Below, piece by piece: positions 50,971-60,637 of a stretch of 64,000 bases of DNA. The stretch is taken from NCBI GenBank assembly GCA_937989875.1, contig CALKBO010000029.1, positions 96,398 through 160,397 on the forward strand, read 5' to 3'. This stretch comes from an uncultured Collinsella sp. GTDB taxonomy: Bacteria > Actinomycetota > Coriobacteriia > Coriobacteriales > Coriobacteriaceae. Every line of letters starts with the position of its first letter. Within the stretch, counting starts at the first letter, position 1. The notes under the pieces are model-generated. The model searched no databases and had not been told where the DNA came from. It saw nothing but the letters and a program-made list of their open reading frames with translations. The position numbers and the translations under genes were made by a program.

Positions 50971-50997
50971 AAGGGGCGCCCGGTTGGAGCGCCCCTT
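50971..50997 (-). terminator. Hairpin after glgA
   Basis: A 9-bp perfect stem (50971-50979 with 50989-50997) lies 37 bases beyond the glgA stop, followed on the minus strand by TTCTCTGT. It is a plausible end of the glycogen operon. Confidence 0.65.
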
Positions 50998-51033
50998 GCT
51001 TAGGGTTTGATGAGGTTTTGGATCGTGTGTGGA

Positions 51034-53139
51034 CTAGCGGCGCTTGCGGGTGGCCGTTGCCTTGCGGACGGACGTCTTCTTGGACGGGGCCTTTTTCTCT
51101 GCCGGAGCGGCGGGGGAGACCGGGGTCTCCTTGGCAGGCTCGGGCTTAGCCTCTGCCTTCCGGGTAGCCTTGATCTCGGCCTTGACCTCGGCGCCCTTCG
51201 GTGCCGGCTCGGTCTTTACTGCGGGCTTTTCCTCGACCGTGGCCTCTGCCTTGGGAGTGGCTGTCTTGGTTGTATCCTTTTTGGCCTTCGTCATAGAGCG
51301 CTTGCGCGTGGTGGTCTTGGCGGCCGGCTTGGCCTCGGCGACCTCGGCCTTTACCTCGGGAGCAGCCTCAGCTTCGGCGGCCTTCTTGGCAGCGGCGGTC
51401 GTGCGCTTGCGCGAGGTCGTTGTGTTGGCAGCGGTGGTCTTTGTTGCCGCCGCCTTGGTCGCTGTGACCTTCTTGGCCGTCGTCTTACGAGTCGCGGTCT
51501 TCTTAGCTGCGGGCTTTGCAGCGGGCTTGACCTCGGCCTCTGCCTCAGGAGCAGCCTCAGCCTTCACCTCAGGCTCGGCCTTTGCGGGCTCAGCTTCAAC
51601 CGGCTTCTCCTCGGCCTTGGACTCCGGCTCAGCAACAGCTTCAGGCTCGTCGACAACAGCCGCCGGCCTCTCAATCTCCGGATGCATAAAGAAGTACAGG
51701 TCAAGATACTTGTCGGCCGAGCGCGTCCAGCTAAAGTCTTGGCTCATAGCCTGCGTGACCAGCTGGTTCCAGGCCTCGCGGTTATCCCAGAACAGGCGTG
51801 CCGCGCGGAACACCGCGTCGCCCATCTCGTCGCCGTTAAAGTTGCTAAACGAGAAGCCCGTGCCCTCGCCGGTAAACTCGTTGTACGGCTGCACGGTGTC
51901 CTTCAGACCACCGGTTTCGCGAACAATCGGCAGGGTGCCGTAGCGCATGGCGATGATCTGCGACAGGCCGCAGGGCTCAAACTTCGAAGGCATCAGGAAC
52001 ATGTCGGCGGCAGCATACATGCGCTGCGAGAGTGCCGGATCGAACTCGATGCGCGCGGCCATGGTGCCGGGGTACTTGTCCTGGAAGTAGCGCAGGCCGT
52101 CCTCGTAGTCGCGGTCGCCGGTGCCCAGCACCGCCACCTGCACGCCGCCGGCCAGGATGCGGTCGAGCGCGTACATGACCAGGTCCATGCCTTTCTGGCG
52201 CGTCAGACGCGTGACCATCACCATGAGCGGACGGTCGTCGCGAACCTCGAGCCCCAGCTCTTCCTGCAGCTTGGCCTTGCATACGGCCTTGCCGGAACGG
52301 TCCTCCACGGTGTAGTTGGCGGCAATGCGCTTGTCGGTCGCCGGGTCAAAGCCCGCGACGTCGATGCCATTCAAAATGCCCTGCAGCGCGTACGAACGCT
52401 CGCGCAGCACGCCGTCCAGGCCCTCGCCAAACTCGGGCGTCTGGATCTCGTTGGCATAGGTAGGGCTCACCGTGGTGATGGCGTCGGCATAGCGCAGCGC
52501 GCCCAGCATGTAGTTGATGCTGCAGGCGTCGCAACGCAACTGCGAGGCGGCCGCAGGAATATGCGCCACACCCAGGATGTCCTCCATCACGGTGTCGCTA
52601 AACTGGCCCTGGAACGCCACGTTGTGGATCGAGAACACGGTCTTAACGCGGTCATACAGCGGCAGGCCCTGGTAGAACTCGCGCAAAAACACGGGCGCCA
52701 GCGCCGTCTGCCAGTCGTTGCAGTGCAGGATGTCGCACTCAAAGCCGGCCGGCAGGTGCTGCAGGCTCTCGGTGATGGCCTTGGAGAAGAACGCAAAGCG
52801 CTCGCCGTCATCAAAAAAGCAGTACGGATAGTCGCGCGCAAAGTAGCGCTCGTTGTCGATGAACATATAGGTGACGCCGTCGTGCTCGAGTTTCTCGAGT
52901 CCGCAGTACTCATTGCGCCAGCCCAGGCTCACGTAAAAGTCGGAGAAGTGCTCCATCTGCGCCTTGTACTCGTCCTTGATGGTGGCGTACTTGGGCACCA
53001 TTACGATAACCTCGGCGCCGGCGCGCACAAGCGCCGCAGGCAGCGAGCCCGCCACGTCGCCCAGGCCACCGGTCTTTACAAACGGCGCGCACTCGGCCGA
53101 GGCAAACACGATCTGCATCTTTTTGCTGGAATCAGCCAT
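51034..53139 (-). CDS. glgA: Glycogen synthase with long basic Lys/Ala/Pro tail
   Basis: The 701-residue protein transfers glucose from ADP-glucose to glycogen. Residues 1-490 are a normal GT5 GlgA: ASAECAPFVKTGGLGDVAGSLPAAL with the KTGGL motif, CDILHCNDWQTAL, and MPSKFEPCGLSQIIAMRYGTLPIVRETGGL. The remaining 209 residues are an unusual low-complexity tail. The first part is Glu/Ala/Lys/Pro-mixed, the rest is strongly basic with repeated KKTATRKTTAKK-like and TRKR units resembling histone H1 or AlgP/HU tails. It ends ATRKRR. GGGAGA lies 5 bases upstream of the ATG at 53139. GlgB downstream in coordinates has a related tail. Confidence 0.93.
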   Translation of the reverse strand: MADSSKKMQIVFASAECAPFVKTGGLGDVAGSLPAALVRAGAEVIVMVPKYATIKDEYKAQMEHFSDFYVSLGWRNEYCGLEKLEHDGVTYMFIDNERYFARDYPYCFFDDGERFAFFSKAITESLQHLPAGFECDILHCNDWQTALAPVFLREFYQGLPLYDRVKTVFSIHNVAFQGQFSDTVMEDILGVAHIPAAASQLRCDACSINYMLGALRYADAITTVSPTYANEIQTPEFGEGLDGVLRERSYALQGILNGIDVAGFDPATDKRIAANYTVEDRSGKAVCKAKLQEELGLEVRDDRPLMVMVTRLTRQKGMDLVMYALDRILAGGVQVAVLGTGDRDYEDGLRYFQDKYPGTMAARIEFDPALSQRMYAAADMFLMPSKFEPCGLSQIIAMRYGTLPIVRETGGLKDTVQPYNEFTGEGTGFSFSNFNGDEMGDAVFRAARLFWDNREAWNQLVTQAMSQDFSWTRSADKYLDLYFFMHPEIERPAAVVDEPEAVAEPESKAEEKPVEAEPAKAEPEVKAEAAPEAEAEVKPAAKPAAKKTATRKTTAKKVTATKAAATKTTAANTTTSRKRTTAAAKKAAEAEAAPEVKAEVAEAKPAAKTTTRKRSMTKAKKDTTKTATPKAEATVEEKPAVKTEPAPKGAEVKAEIKATRKAEAKPEPAKETPVSPAAPAEKKAPSKKTSVRKATATRKRR

Positions 53140-53229
53140 ATTGTCTCCCATGTTGTTATTCGAGAATAGCCGCCAGGCGCGAACCGGGCGGCTATTCTAC
53201 ATGTTACGAGCGATGTTGCGGTGCCAACG

Positions 53230-54357
53230 TTAACGTACGATGGTGGTATCGGAAGTTAACGGAGCCTTGCCCAGCACCAGGATGTTCTCGGGCGTGCCGC
53301 GAAGCTCGGTGTTGGTGGGAACCACGTTGTTCTTGTCCAGGATGGCATTCTCAACGCGGGCGCCGCTCTTGATGATGCAGCTCTGGTTGATGATCGAGTT
53401 GGTCACCGAGGCGCCTTCCTCGACCACAACGCCGCGCGACAGGATCGAGTTGCGCACGGTGCCCTTGATGATGCAGCCGGCCGAGATGATCGAGTTGCAG
53501 GCGTGGCTGCCGGTCGCGTAGCGCGAAGGCGGCACGTCGTGGGCCTTGGTCAGGATCGGGCGCTCGGGGTCAAAGAGCTGGTCGGCCACGGTCTGGTCGA
53601 GCAGGTCCATGCTGCGGCGATACAGCGACTTCTCGCTAAACACGCCCACGACCTCGCCCTTGTACTCGTAGCTGCACACGTCGATGTTGCCAAAGTCGCC
53701 CTGGAGTGCCTCGAGCAGGTCCAGATAGTCGGCGGCCTGGTAGTGGTCGATGATCTCGAGCAGCGTCTCACGGTTGACGATGCAGCAGTCCATAGAGGCG
53801 TTGTCGCCGTACACGACGCCGGCGCTCACGCCCGTCAGGCGGCCGTTCTCGTTAATTTCGAGTTTGGTCTCGTCATCGACGTTGTGCGTGGCCTTGCAGT
53901 ACACCACGGTCATCTGGGCACCGGAGTTCTCGTGCGCGTCGATGATGGTGTTGAGGTCCATGTTAAAGATGATGTTGGTGCCCATCATCACAACATAGGG
54001 CTTGTCCGAGCGCTGGAACAGCGTCTTGTTGGAGATGATATCGCGCAGCAAGAAACGCATGCCGCCCTTGGTGGTGCCATACGCGTTGCCGGGCACCATA
54101 AACAGGCCGCCCTTCTTGCGGTCCAGGCCCCAGTCCTTGCCCGAGCCCACGTGGTCGATCAGCGAGCGGTAGTTGCCCGGCATGACAACGCCGACGGTCT
54201 TAATGCCGGCATTCATCATGTTGGACAGCGGGAAGTCGATCAGGCGGTAGCGGCCCAAAAACGGAACGGACGCGATGGGGCGGTCCTTGAGCAGCACGCT
54301 GCCGTAGGTCGAAGAGTAGTTAGCGGTGATATAACCGATGGCCTTGCGATTGATCAT
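53230..54357 (-). CDS. glgD: GlgD, non-catalytic ADP-glucose pyrophosphorylase subunit
   Basis: The 375-residue protein is a GlgC paralogue that modulates GlgC in two-subunit systems known from Firmicutes. It has the nucleotidyltransferase fold with KAIGYITANYSSTYGSVL instead of the catalytic GGxGxRL loop. DFPLSNMMNAGIKTVGVV and a C-terminal left-handed beta-helix (SIISAGCIIKGTVRNSILSRGVVV) follow. The ATG at 54357 lies 4 bases after the glgC stop; 13 upstream codons in frame overlap glgC and are not used. Lack of the loop suggests a regulatory or structural role, which is inference. Confidence 0.88.
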   Translation of the reverse strand: MINRKAIGYITANYSSTYGSVLLKDRPIASVPFLGRYRLIDFPLSNMMNAGIKTVGVVMPGNYRSLIDHVGSGKDWGLDRKKGGLFMVPGNAYGTTKGGMRFLLRDIISNKTLFQRSDKPYVVMMGTNIIFNMDLNTIIDAHENSGAQMTVVYCKATHNVDDETKLEINENGRLTGVSAGVVYGDNASMDCCIVNRETLLEIIDHYQAADYLDLLEALQGDFGNIDVCSYEYKGEVVGVFSEKSLYRRSMDLLDQTVADQLFDPERPILTKAHDVPPSRYATGSHACNSIISAGCIIKGTVRNSILSRGVVVEEGASVTNSIINQSCIIKSGARVENAILDKNNVVPTNTELRGTPENILVLGKAPLTSDTTIVR

Positions 54358-54361
54358 CGGA

Positions 54362-55510
54362 TCATTCCCCCTTCCCGATAACGACGTCATTTCCAACGAC
54401 GGCCGTATCCTTGGTGGTATCGACAGAGCCGAGCTTCACGCCCTCTTCGACCGTGGAGTTCTCGCCCAAAATAGCGCGGCAGATGTGCGCGCCGCTCTTA
54501 ACGTGCGCTCCCGGCAGCAGTACGGAATCCTCGACCACAGCGCGCTCTTCGATGATGACATCGGTCGAAAGGATCGAGTGGCGAGCGGTGCCGTAGATCT
54601 TGCAGCCGTTGGAGACCAGGCAGTCGTCCAGGCGACCATCCGGGCCAATGTAGTGCGGCGGACGCGTGGTGATGTTGGACATGATGGGGAAGTGCTTGTC
54701 GAACAGATCGAATTCGGGGTTGTTGCCCAGCAGGTCCATCGAGGTCTCGTGGAAGCTGGCGATAGTGCCAACGTCCTTCCAAAAGCCGTGGAACTCGTAG
54801 CTGTACAGGCGCTTGTTCTCGCCGAGCAGCTTGGGGATGATGTCCTTGCCAAAGTCGTGGCTCGAGCGCTGGTCCAGAGCGTCCTCCTCGAGCGCCTCGA
54901 TCAGTACGTCGGCCGAGAAGATGTAGATGCCCATGGATGCGAGGTTCGAATCGGGCTTATCGGGCTTCTCGGTGAACTTGGTGATGCGGCCGTCCTCGGG
55001 GTCGGTGGTCAGGATGCCAAAGCGGCTGGCCTCCTCCCACGGCACGGGCATAACGCTCACCGTGAGGTCGGCGTTGTTCTCAATGTGCGTCTTGAGCATC
55101 TTGCGGTAGTCCATGCGATACAGGTGATCGCCCGAAAGAATCAGTACGTACTTGGGGTCGTTGGCCTTGATGTAGTCGAGGTTCTGCGTAATGGCGTCGG
55201 CCGTGCCCGCATACCAGGCGCCGCCGGTCTGCGTCTCGTACGGCGGCAGGATCGACACGCCGCCGTCGCGGCTGTCCAGATCCCACGCCTCGCCGGAGCC
55301 CACATAGGCATGCAGCAGGTAGGGACGATACTGCGTCAGAACACCCACCGTGTCGATGCCCGAGTTGGAGCAGTTGGAGAGCGAAAAGTCGATAATGCGG
55401 AACTTGCCACCAAAGCTAACCGCCGGCTTAGCGATCTTTTGGGTGAGTGCCCCCAATCGGCTGCCCTGTCCTCCTGCGAGGAGCATCGCGATGCATTCTT
55501 TCTTACTCAT
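54362..55510 (-). CDS. glgC: Glucose-1-phosphate adenylyltransferase
   Basis: The 382-residue enzyme makes ADP-glucose, the committed step of glycogen synthesis. LLAGGQGSRLGALT is the nucleotide loop; KPAVSFGGKFRIIDF, GTADAITQNLDYI, LILSGDHLYRMDY and FTEKPDKPDSNLASMGIYIF are the family signatures. The C-terminal beta-helix has HSILSTDVIIEE. GAAGGAGAAATCG precedes the ATG. It is followed at once by glgD, and glgP lies upstream, so glgP-glgC-glgD-glgA are probably co-transcribed with an interval before glgC. Confidence 0.94.
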   Translation of the reverse strand: MSKKECIAMLLAGGQGSRLGALTQKIAKPAVSFGGKFRIIDFSLSNCSNSGIDTVGVLTQYRPYLLHAYVGSGEAWDLDSRDGGVSILPPYETQTGGAWYAGTADAITQNLDYIKANDPKYVLILSGDHLYRMDYRKMLKTHIENNADLTVSVMPVPWEEASRFGILTTDPEDGRITKFTEKPDKPDSNLASMGIYIFSADVLIEALEEDALDQRSSHDFGKDIIPKLLGENKRLYSYEFHGFWKDVGTIASFHETSMDLLGNNPEFDLFDKHFPIMSNITTRPPHYIGPDGRLDDCLVSNGCKIYGTARHSILSTDVIIEERAVVEDSVLLPGAHVKSGAHICRAILGENSTVEEGVKLGSVDTTKDTAVVGNDVVIGKGE

Positions 55511-55617
55511 CGATTTCTCCTTCTGTCATCGATGTTCCTAAACCCATTAGCGACGGGCGCGGCGCTCGGTCGCGCCCGTCGAGTAATGCCGTGCTGGCAT
55601 AGGGGAGCTCGCGGCCT

Positions 55618-58044
55618 TTACGCGTGCCAGATCTCGTCGCGGTACTCACGAATGGTGCGGTCGCTCGAGAACCAGCCGGAGGAGGCGGTGTTGAGCAGGG
55701 CCTTGCGGTTCCAGGTCTCCTGGTCGCCGTAGCTGCCCGTGAGCTTTTCCCATGCATCCACGTAGCTGCGAAAGTCGGCCATGACCAGGTCGGGGTCGTT
55801 GTTGTTCATGAGCTCGTTGTAGATGCTCTCGAAGTTGCCCGAAAGACCCGCAAAGGTATTGTCCTTGAGTTCGTCCATCACGCGGCCCAGACGCTCGCGG
55901 TCGCCGTTGAGGGTATCCCACGCAAAGTAGCTGTTGGATGCCCAGAGCTGCTCGACCTCGGGAGCGGTCAGGCCAAAGATGGCCTCGTTCTCGCGGCCGG
56001 CCAGGTCGGCGATCTCGATGTTTGCACCGTCGAGGGTGCCCAGCGTAATGGCGCCGTTCATCATGAGCTTCATGTTGGACGTGCCCGAGGCCTCCTTGCC
56101 GGCCGTGGAGATCTGCTCCGAGATCTCGGCGGCAGGGTAGATGAGCTGGGCGTTGCTCACGCGGAAGTTGGGGATAAAGCAGACCTTCATGACCTCGTTG
56201 ACGCGGGCATCGTTGTTAATGACCTCGGCGACGGAGTTAATGAGGCGGATGGTCTCCTTGGCAAAGGTGTAGCTCGAGGCAGCCTTGCCGCTAAAGATGA
56301 AGGTCGTCGGCGTCACGTGGAAGTTGGGATCGGCGATGCGACGGTTGTAGATGTCCATCACCTTCATGATGTTCATGAGCTGGCGCTTGTAGGCGTGGAA
56401 GCGCTTCACCTGAACATCGAAGACGGTGTTGGGGTCGATGGCCAGACCGGTCTCGGCCTTAACGTAGGCGGCCAGACGCTCCTTGTTAGCGCGCTTGGAG
56501 GCACCCACGGCCTTCAGGAACTCGGTGTCGTTCTGGAACTCCTTGAGCTTTTCCAGCTCAAAGGCGTCCTTGAGCCAGCCGTCGCCAATGGCCTCGGTTA
56601 CGAGCTTGGCGTAGGTGGGGTTGGCCTCGGCAAAGAAGCGACGGTGCGAGATACCGTTGGTCTTGTTGTTGAACTTTTCGGGCGTCAGGGCATAGAAGTC
56701 CTTGAGCACGATGTTCTTGATGATGTCGGAGTGGATCTTGGCCACGCCGTTGACGCTGTGGCTGCAGATCACGGACAGGTTGGCCATGCGAATCTCGCCG
56801 TCCCACAGAATGGCAGTCTGGCGCAGACGCTCCTGCCAGCCCTCCTGCGTGGTGTCGAACGACTCGTGCCAACGACGGCTGATCTCGTCGATGATCTGGT
56901 ACACGCGGGGGAGGAGCTTGGAGAACGTGCCGATGGGCCACTTCTCCAGAGCCTCGGGCAGGATGGTGTGGTTGGTGTAGCTCACGACCTGCGTCACGAT
57001 GTTCCAGGCGTCGTCCCACTCGAGCTTCTTCTCGTCGATCAGGATGCGCATGAGCTCGGGGCCGCACATGGCCGGGTGCGTGTCGTTGGTGTGGATGGCA
57101 ACAAACTGCGGCAGCAGATCCCAGTTCTCGCCGTGCTCCTTCTCAAAGGTGTCGAGTAGGCTGTAGATGCCGGCCGAGACAAACAGGTACTCCTGCTTCA
57201 GGCGCAGCAGACGGCCGTGCTCGCCGGCGTCGTTGGGGTAGAGGATGGCGCTGATGGCCTCGGCCTCGGCGCGCTCGGCGTCGGCCAGGGCGTAGTCGCC
57301 GCGGTTGAAGGCCTCCAGGTCAAAGTGCTCCTCGACCGGCTCGGCGGCCCAGACGCGCAGCTTGTTGACGGTCTCACCGGCATAGCCCACCACGGGGATG
57401 TCATAAGGGACGGCCAGGATGTCCTGCGTGTCCACCGTGCGGTAGAACGTGCGGCCGTTCTCCTCCAAGCCCTCAACATGGCCACCAAACTTGATGGTCA
57501 CGGCCTTGTCCTGACGGCGGACCTCCCAGGGATAGCCGTGGGTGAGCCACTCGTCGGTGGCCTCGACCTGGCTGCCGTTGACGATCTCCTGCTTAAACAG
57601 GCCGTAGCGGTAGCGCATGCCGTTGCCGTAGCCGGCAATGCCCTCGGCTGCCATGGAATCCAGGAAGCATGCGGCCAGACGCCCCAGGCCACCGTTACCC
57701 AGAGCCGGATCGGGCTCCTGGTTCTCGATGACGGACAGGTCGAAGCCCATGTCGTCGAGCGCCTCGGCGACCATGTCGCGCACGCCAAAGTTGAGCAGGT
57801 AGTTGTCGAGCAGGCGGCCGATCAAAAACTCGATCGAGAAGTAGTACACGCGCTTCTTGCCCTCGGCGGTGGCGCGGGCGTCACTCTTGGTGGCAACGGT
57901 GCGCGCCTTCTCGGCCACGAGCTTTGCCAGGGCGTTAAAGCGGTCGAGGTCGCTGGCGGCCTCGACGCTCTTGCCGCTGATGCTCATGACGGCATCGCGA
58001 TAGAGCTCGGTAAACTCCTGCTTGTTGTCGAAGATCTTATTCAT
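55618..58044 (-). CDS. glgP: Glycogen phosphorylase
   Basis: The 808-residue PLP enzyme releases glucose 1-phosphate from glycogen. EFLIGRLLDNYLLNFG, DPALGNGGLGRLAACFLDSMA, FVAIHTNDTHPAMCGPELMR and VQVKRFHAYKRQLMN are conserved. The PLP-binding lysine is in EASGTSNMKLMMNG near residue 657. GGAAAGGAACG precedes the ATG. It sits between glgB and glgC, so breakdown and synthesis genes are interleaved in one block. Confidence 0.96.
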   Translation of the reverse strand: MNKIFDNKQEFTELYRDAVMSISGKSVEAASDLDRFNALAKLVAEKARTVATKSDARATAEGKKRVYYFSIEFLIGRLLDNYLLNFGVRDMVAEALDDMGFDLSVIENQEPDPALGNGGLGRLAACFLDSMAAEGIAGYGNGMRYRYGLFKQEIVNGSQVEATDEWLTHGYPWEVRRQDKAVTIKFGGHVEGLEENGRTFYRTVDTQDILAVPYDIPVVGYAGETVNKLRVWAAEPVEEHFDLEAFNRGDYALADAERAEAEAISAILYPNDAGEHGRLLRLKQEYLFVSAGIYSLLDTFEKEHGENWDLLPQFVAIHTNDTHPAMCGPELMRILIDEKKLEWDDAWNIVTQVVSYTNHTILPEALEKWPIGTFSKLLPRVYQIIDEISRRWHESFDTTQEGWQERLRQTAILWDGEIRMANLSVICSHSVNGVAKIHSDIIKNIVLKDFYALTPEKFNNKTNGISHRRFFAEANPTYAKLVTEAIGDGWLKDAFELEKLKEFQNDTEFLKAVGASKRANKERLAAYVKAETGLAIDPNTVFDVQVKRFHAYKRQLMNIMKVMDIYNRRIADPNFHVTPTTFIFSGKAASSYTFAKETIRLINSVAEVINNDARVNEVMKVCFIPNFRVSNAQLIYPAAEISEQISTAGKEASGTSNMKLMMNGAITLGTLDGANIEIADLAGRENEAIFGLTAPEVEQLWASNSYFAWDTLNGDRERLGRVMDELKDNTFAGLSGNFESIYNELMNNNDPDLVMADFRSYVDAWEKLTGSYGDQETWNRKALLNTASSGWFSSDRTIREYRDEIWHA

Positions 58045-58138
58045 ACGTTCCTTTCCCCCGGGGATGTTTCTCCCGGAACGGTTATGTCTTGTATCCTACG
58101 CCCCGTCGGGGTGGGTAATTACAGCTGTAACGGTTTTG

Positions 58139-60415
58139 TTACGCATCCTTGGCAGACGAGTTAGCAGAAGCAGACTTGGCCCTGGTAGCGGCCTTTTTGG
58201 TAGTCGGCTTCTTGGCCGCGGCCTTAGAGGCGGGCTTTGCGGCAGCCTTGGCCTTGGCTTTGGTGGTCGTAGCCTTTGCCTTGGCCGGAGCCTTCTTAGC
58301 AGCCGCAGGCTTGGGCTTCACCGAGGACGTGCGCTTCTTGGGCGCAGCCTTGGGAGCCTCAACCACCGGCGGCTTGTAGCTGCTGGGACCGCGGCGCTTA
58401 AGCACCACGCCGGCCAGGCCGGGCACCTTGATCTCAATAGAGTCCATCTGCCCGTTCCAGGGATAGGGCTCGCTCGAGCAGGTGTAGGGTTCCTCGCCGG
58501 CGTATCCGCTGCCGCCAAACTCGGGACGGTCGGAGTCAAAGATGACCTCCCAGTCGCCCTCGCGCGGCACGCCCACGCGGAAGCTCTCGTAGCTCGCCGG
58601 ATCAAAGTTGATCAGGATCACCAGGTCGTCGTCGATGTCCTCGCCCTGGCGCACAAAGCTCACGATGGACTGCTTGGAGTTGTCCGCATCGATCCAGGTA
58701 AAGCCGTCGTCGGTGTATCCGCGCTCGTACAGGGCGGGCTCGGCGGTGTACAGGTGGTTGAGCGCCTTGATAAACGCCTGATGATGCTTGTGAGTCTCGT
58801 ACTCCTCGGTCAGGAACCACTGAATGGACTCGTAGTAGCGCCATTCAATGAACTGGCCGATCTCGTTGCCCATAAAGTTGAGCTTGGCGCCGGGGTGCGT
58901 CATCTGGTAGAAGGCCAGCGTGCGCAGGCCGGCAAACTGGCGCCACCAGTCGCCCGGCATGCGGCCGATGAGCGAGCACTTGCCGTGCACGACCTCGTCG
59001 TGGCTGAGCGGGCAAATGAAGTTCTCGGTAAAGGCATACATGATGGAGAACGTGAGCAGCCCGTGGTTGCCGGGGCGCCACGGAAAATCGGTCTGCATGT
59101 AGTGCAGGGTGTCGTTCATCCAGCCCATGTCCCACTTGTAGTGGAAGCCCAGGCCGCCGTCCTGCGGCGGGTAGGTCACAAGCGGCCATGCAGTGGACTC
59201 CTCGGCCATCATCATCACGTCGGGGTAGTGTGCCTCCACGGCGCAGTTGACCTGACGGATAAACGCGCTGGCGTCCAGGTCCTCCTCGGTACCGTACTTG
59301 TTGAACTTCTTTTGGCCGGGATCGTCAATGCCAAAGTTGAGGTACAGCATGCTGGACACGCCATCCATGCGAATGCCGTCCACGTGGAAGTTCTCGAGCC
59401 AGTACAGCACGTTGGAGACCAGGAAGGAGCGGACCTCGCCGCGGGCGAAGTCAAACTTGTGCGTGCCCCAGTTGGGGTGAATCTCGTGCTCAAACAGCAT
59501 GTGGCCGTTAAAGGTGGCAAGGCCGTGGGAGTCGGCGCAAAAACCGCCGGGTACCCAGTCCATGATCACGCCGATGCCCGCCTCGTGGCATGCATCGATA
59601 AAGTGCATGAGCTGCTGCGGGTTGCCGTAGCGCGACGTTGCAGCGTAATAGCCGGTCGTCTGGTAGCCCCAGGAGCCGTCGAAGGGATGCTCCATGAGCG
59701 GCATGACCTCGATATGCGTATACCCCATGTCGCGCACGTAATCCACGAGCTCCACCGACAGGTCGTCGTAGCTGTAGAACTCACCGCGCTGTGCGGGGAA
59801 GGGATCCATGGGTCCGGGGTAGTTGCCGTACTCGTCCGGCTCGCCCTGCGGCGCGTCGCCGTGACGCTTCCACGAGCCAATATGCACCTCGTAGATGTTA
59901 AGGGGCTGCGACATGTGGTTATGGCCGGCACGGCGCTTGAGCCACGCGGCGTCGTTCCACTGGTAGCCATCGAGGGTCCACAGCACGCTGGCGGTACCCG
60001 GGGGGCACTCGGCCTTAAAGGCATACGGATCGGCCTTGTAGAGCTTTTCGCCCTCGTTGGTCTCGATAAGGTATTTATAGAGCTGGCCTTGCTCGGCACC
60101 AGGAATAAAGCCTTCCCAAATAGCGCTCGTATGCATGGGCACCAGAGGGTTGGCTTCCTCGTCCCAGTCGTTAAAATCGCCAATGACGTGGACTCTCTTT
60201 ACGTCGGGCGCCCAAACGCAAAAACGCCAGCCGCGCGTACGGTTCTGCGTGTCGGGGTGAGCGCCCATCTTTTCCCAGCTGCGCTCCCACGTGCCGATGC
60301 CAAACAGGTAGACATCGTCCTTGGTGAGCTCCGGTGCGTGCGGGGCGGCTTTGCGGGTAGCAGGCTTTTTGGTTGCTGGCTTTAGCTTTGTATCGCTCAC
60401 GTTTGATCCCATCAT
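58139..60415 (-). CDS. glgB: 1,4-alpha-glucan branching enzyme with basic tails
   Basis: The 758-residue GH13 enzyme introduces alpha-1,6 branches. A CBM48 region (WRFCVWAPDVKRVHVIGDFNDW) is followed by the catalytic barrel with HPFDGSWGYQTTGYYA, nucleophile Asp in GIRMDGVSSMLYLNF, Glu in MMMAEESTAWP and Asp in CPLSHDEVVHGK. About 85 C-terminal residues are a Lys/Ala/Pro/Thr-rich tail (KKAPAKAKATTTKAKAKAAA) like that of GlgA. A short basic segment (KLKPATKKPATRKAA) also precedes the CBM48. Start is uncertain: ATG at 60415 is used; ATG 60412 and GTG 60397 are alternatives, and a TTG further upstream is less likely. Confidence 0.92.
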   Translation of the reverse strand: MMGSNVSDTKLKPATKKPATRKAAPHAPELTKDDVYLFGIGTWERSWEKMGAHPDTQNRTRGWRFCVWAPDVKRVHVIGDFNDWDEEANPLVPMHTSAIWEGFIPGAEQGQLYKYLIETNEGEKLYKADPYAFKAECPPGTASVLWTLDGYQWNDAAWLKRRAGHNHMSQPLNIYEVHIGSWKRHGDAPQGEPDEYGNYPGPMDPFPAQRGEFYSYDDLSVELVDYVRDMGYTHIEVMPLMEHPFDGSWGYQTTGYYAATSRYGNPQQLMHFIDACHEAGIGVIMDWVPGGFCADSHGLATFNGHMLFEHEIHPNWGTHKFDFARGEVRSFLVSNVLYWLENFHVDGIRMDGVSSMLYLNFGIDDPGQKKFNKYGTEEDLDASAFIRQVNCAVEAHYPDVMMMAEESTAWPLVTYPPQDGGLGFHYKWDMGWMNDTLHYMQTDFPWRPGNHGLLTFSIMYAFTENFICPLSHDEVVHGKCSLIGRMPGDWWRQFAGLRTLAFYQMTHPGAKLNFMGNEIGQFIEWRYYESIQWFLTEEYETHKHHQAFIKALNHLYTAEPALYERGYTDDGFTWIDADNSKQSIVSFVRQGEDIDDDLVILINFDPASYESFRVGVPREGDWEVIFDSDRPEFGGSGYAGEEPYTCSSEPYPWNGQMDSIEIKVPGLAGVVLKRRGPSSYKPPVVEAPKAAPKKRTSSVKPKPAAAKKAPAKAKATTTKAKAKAAAKPASKAAAKKPTTKKAATRAKSASANSSAKDA

Positions 60416-60637
60416 GACGCGGCAGCGTGTTGCCTTGGTGACTAGATGCGAAAGGTCCAAGGCTGCACGAATCGAAGGGACGGCGATAGTTCTATGATTC
60501 GTTCCACCTCGCGTGCTCGGTGGAACTTTCGGCAGAAACTACGATAACACCTGTACGTTAGTTTTATGGACGAAAGCGGATTTGCGAGGGCGTTTAATCG
60601 GTAAGCGACATGTTTATACCACTGGCAGAATTGCCGT

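Noticed and set aside
51007..53169. Long open frame opposite glgA (720 codons, Leu/Gly-rich)
   Set aside because: It mirrors glgA, and its repetitive Gly/Leu/Arg composition comes from the complement of the Lys/Ala tail. It has no motif or start site.
58022..60385. Long open frame opposite glgB
   Set aside because: Antisense shadow of a GC-rich gene with no recognisable domain.
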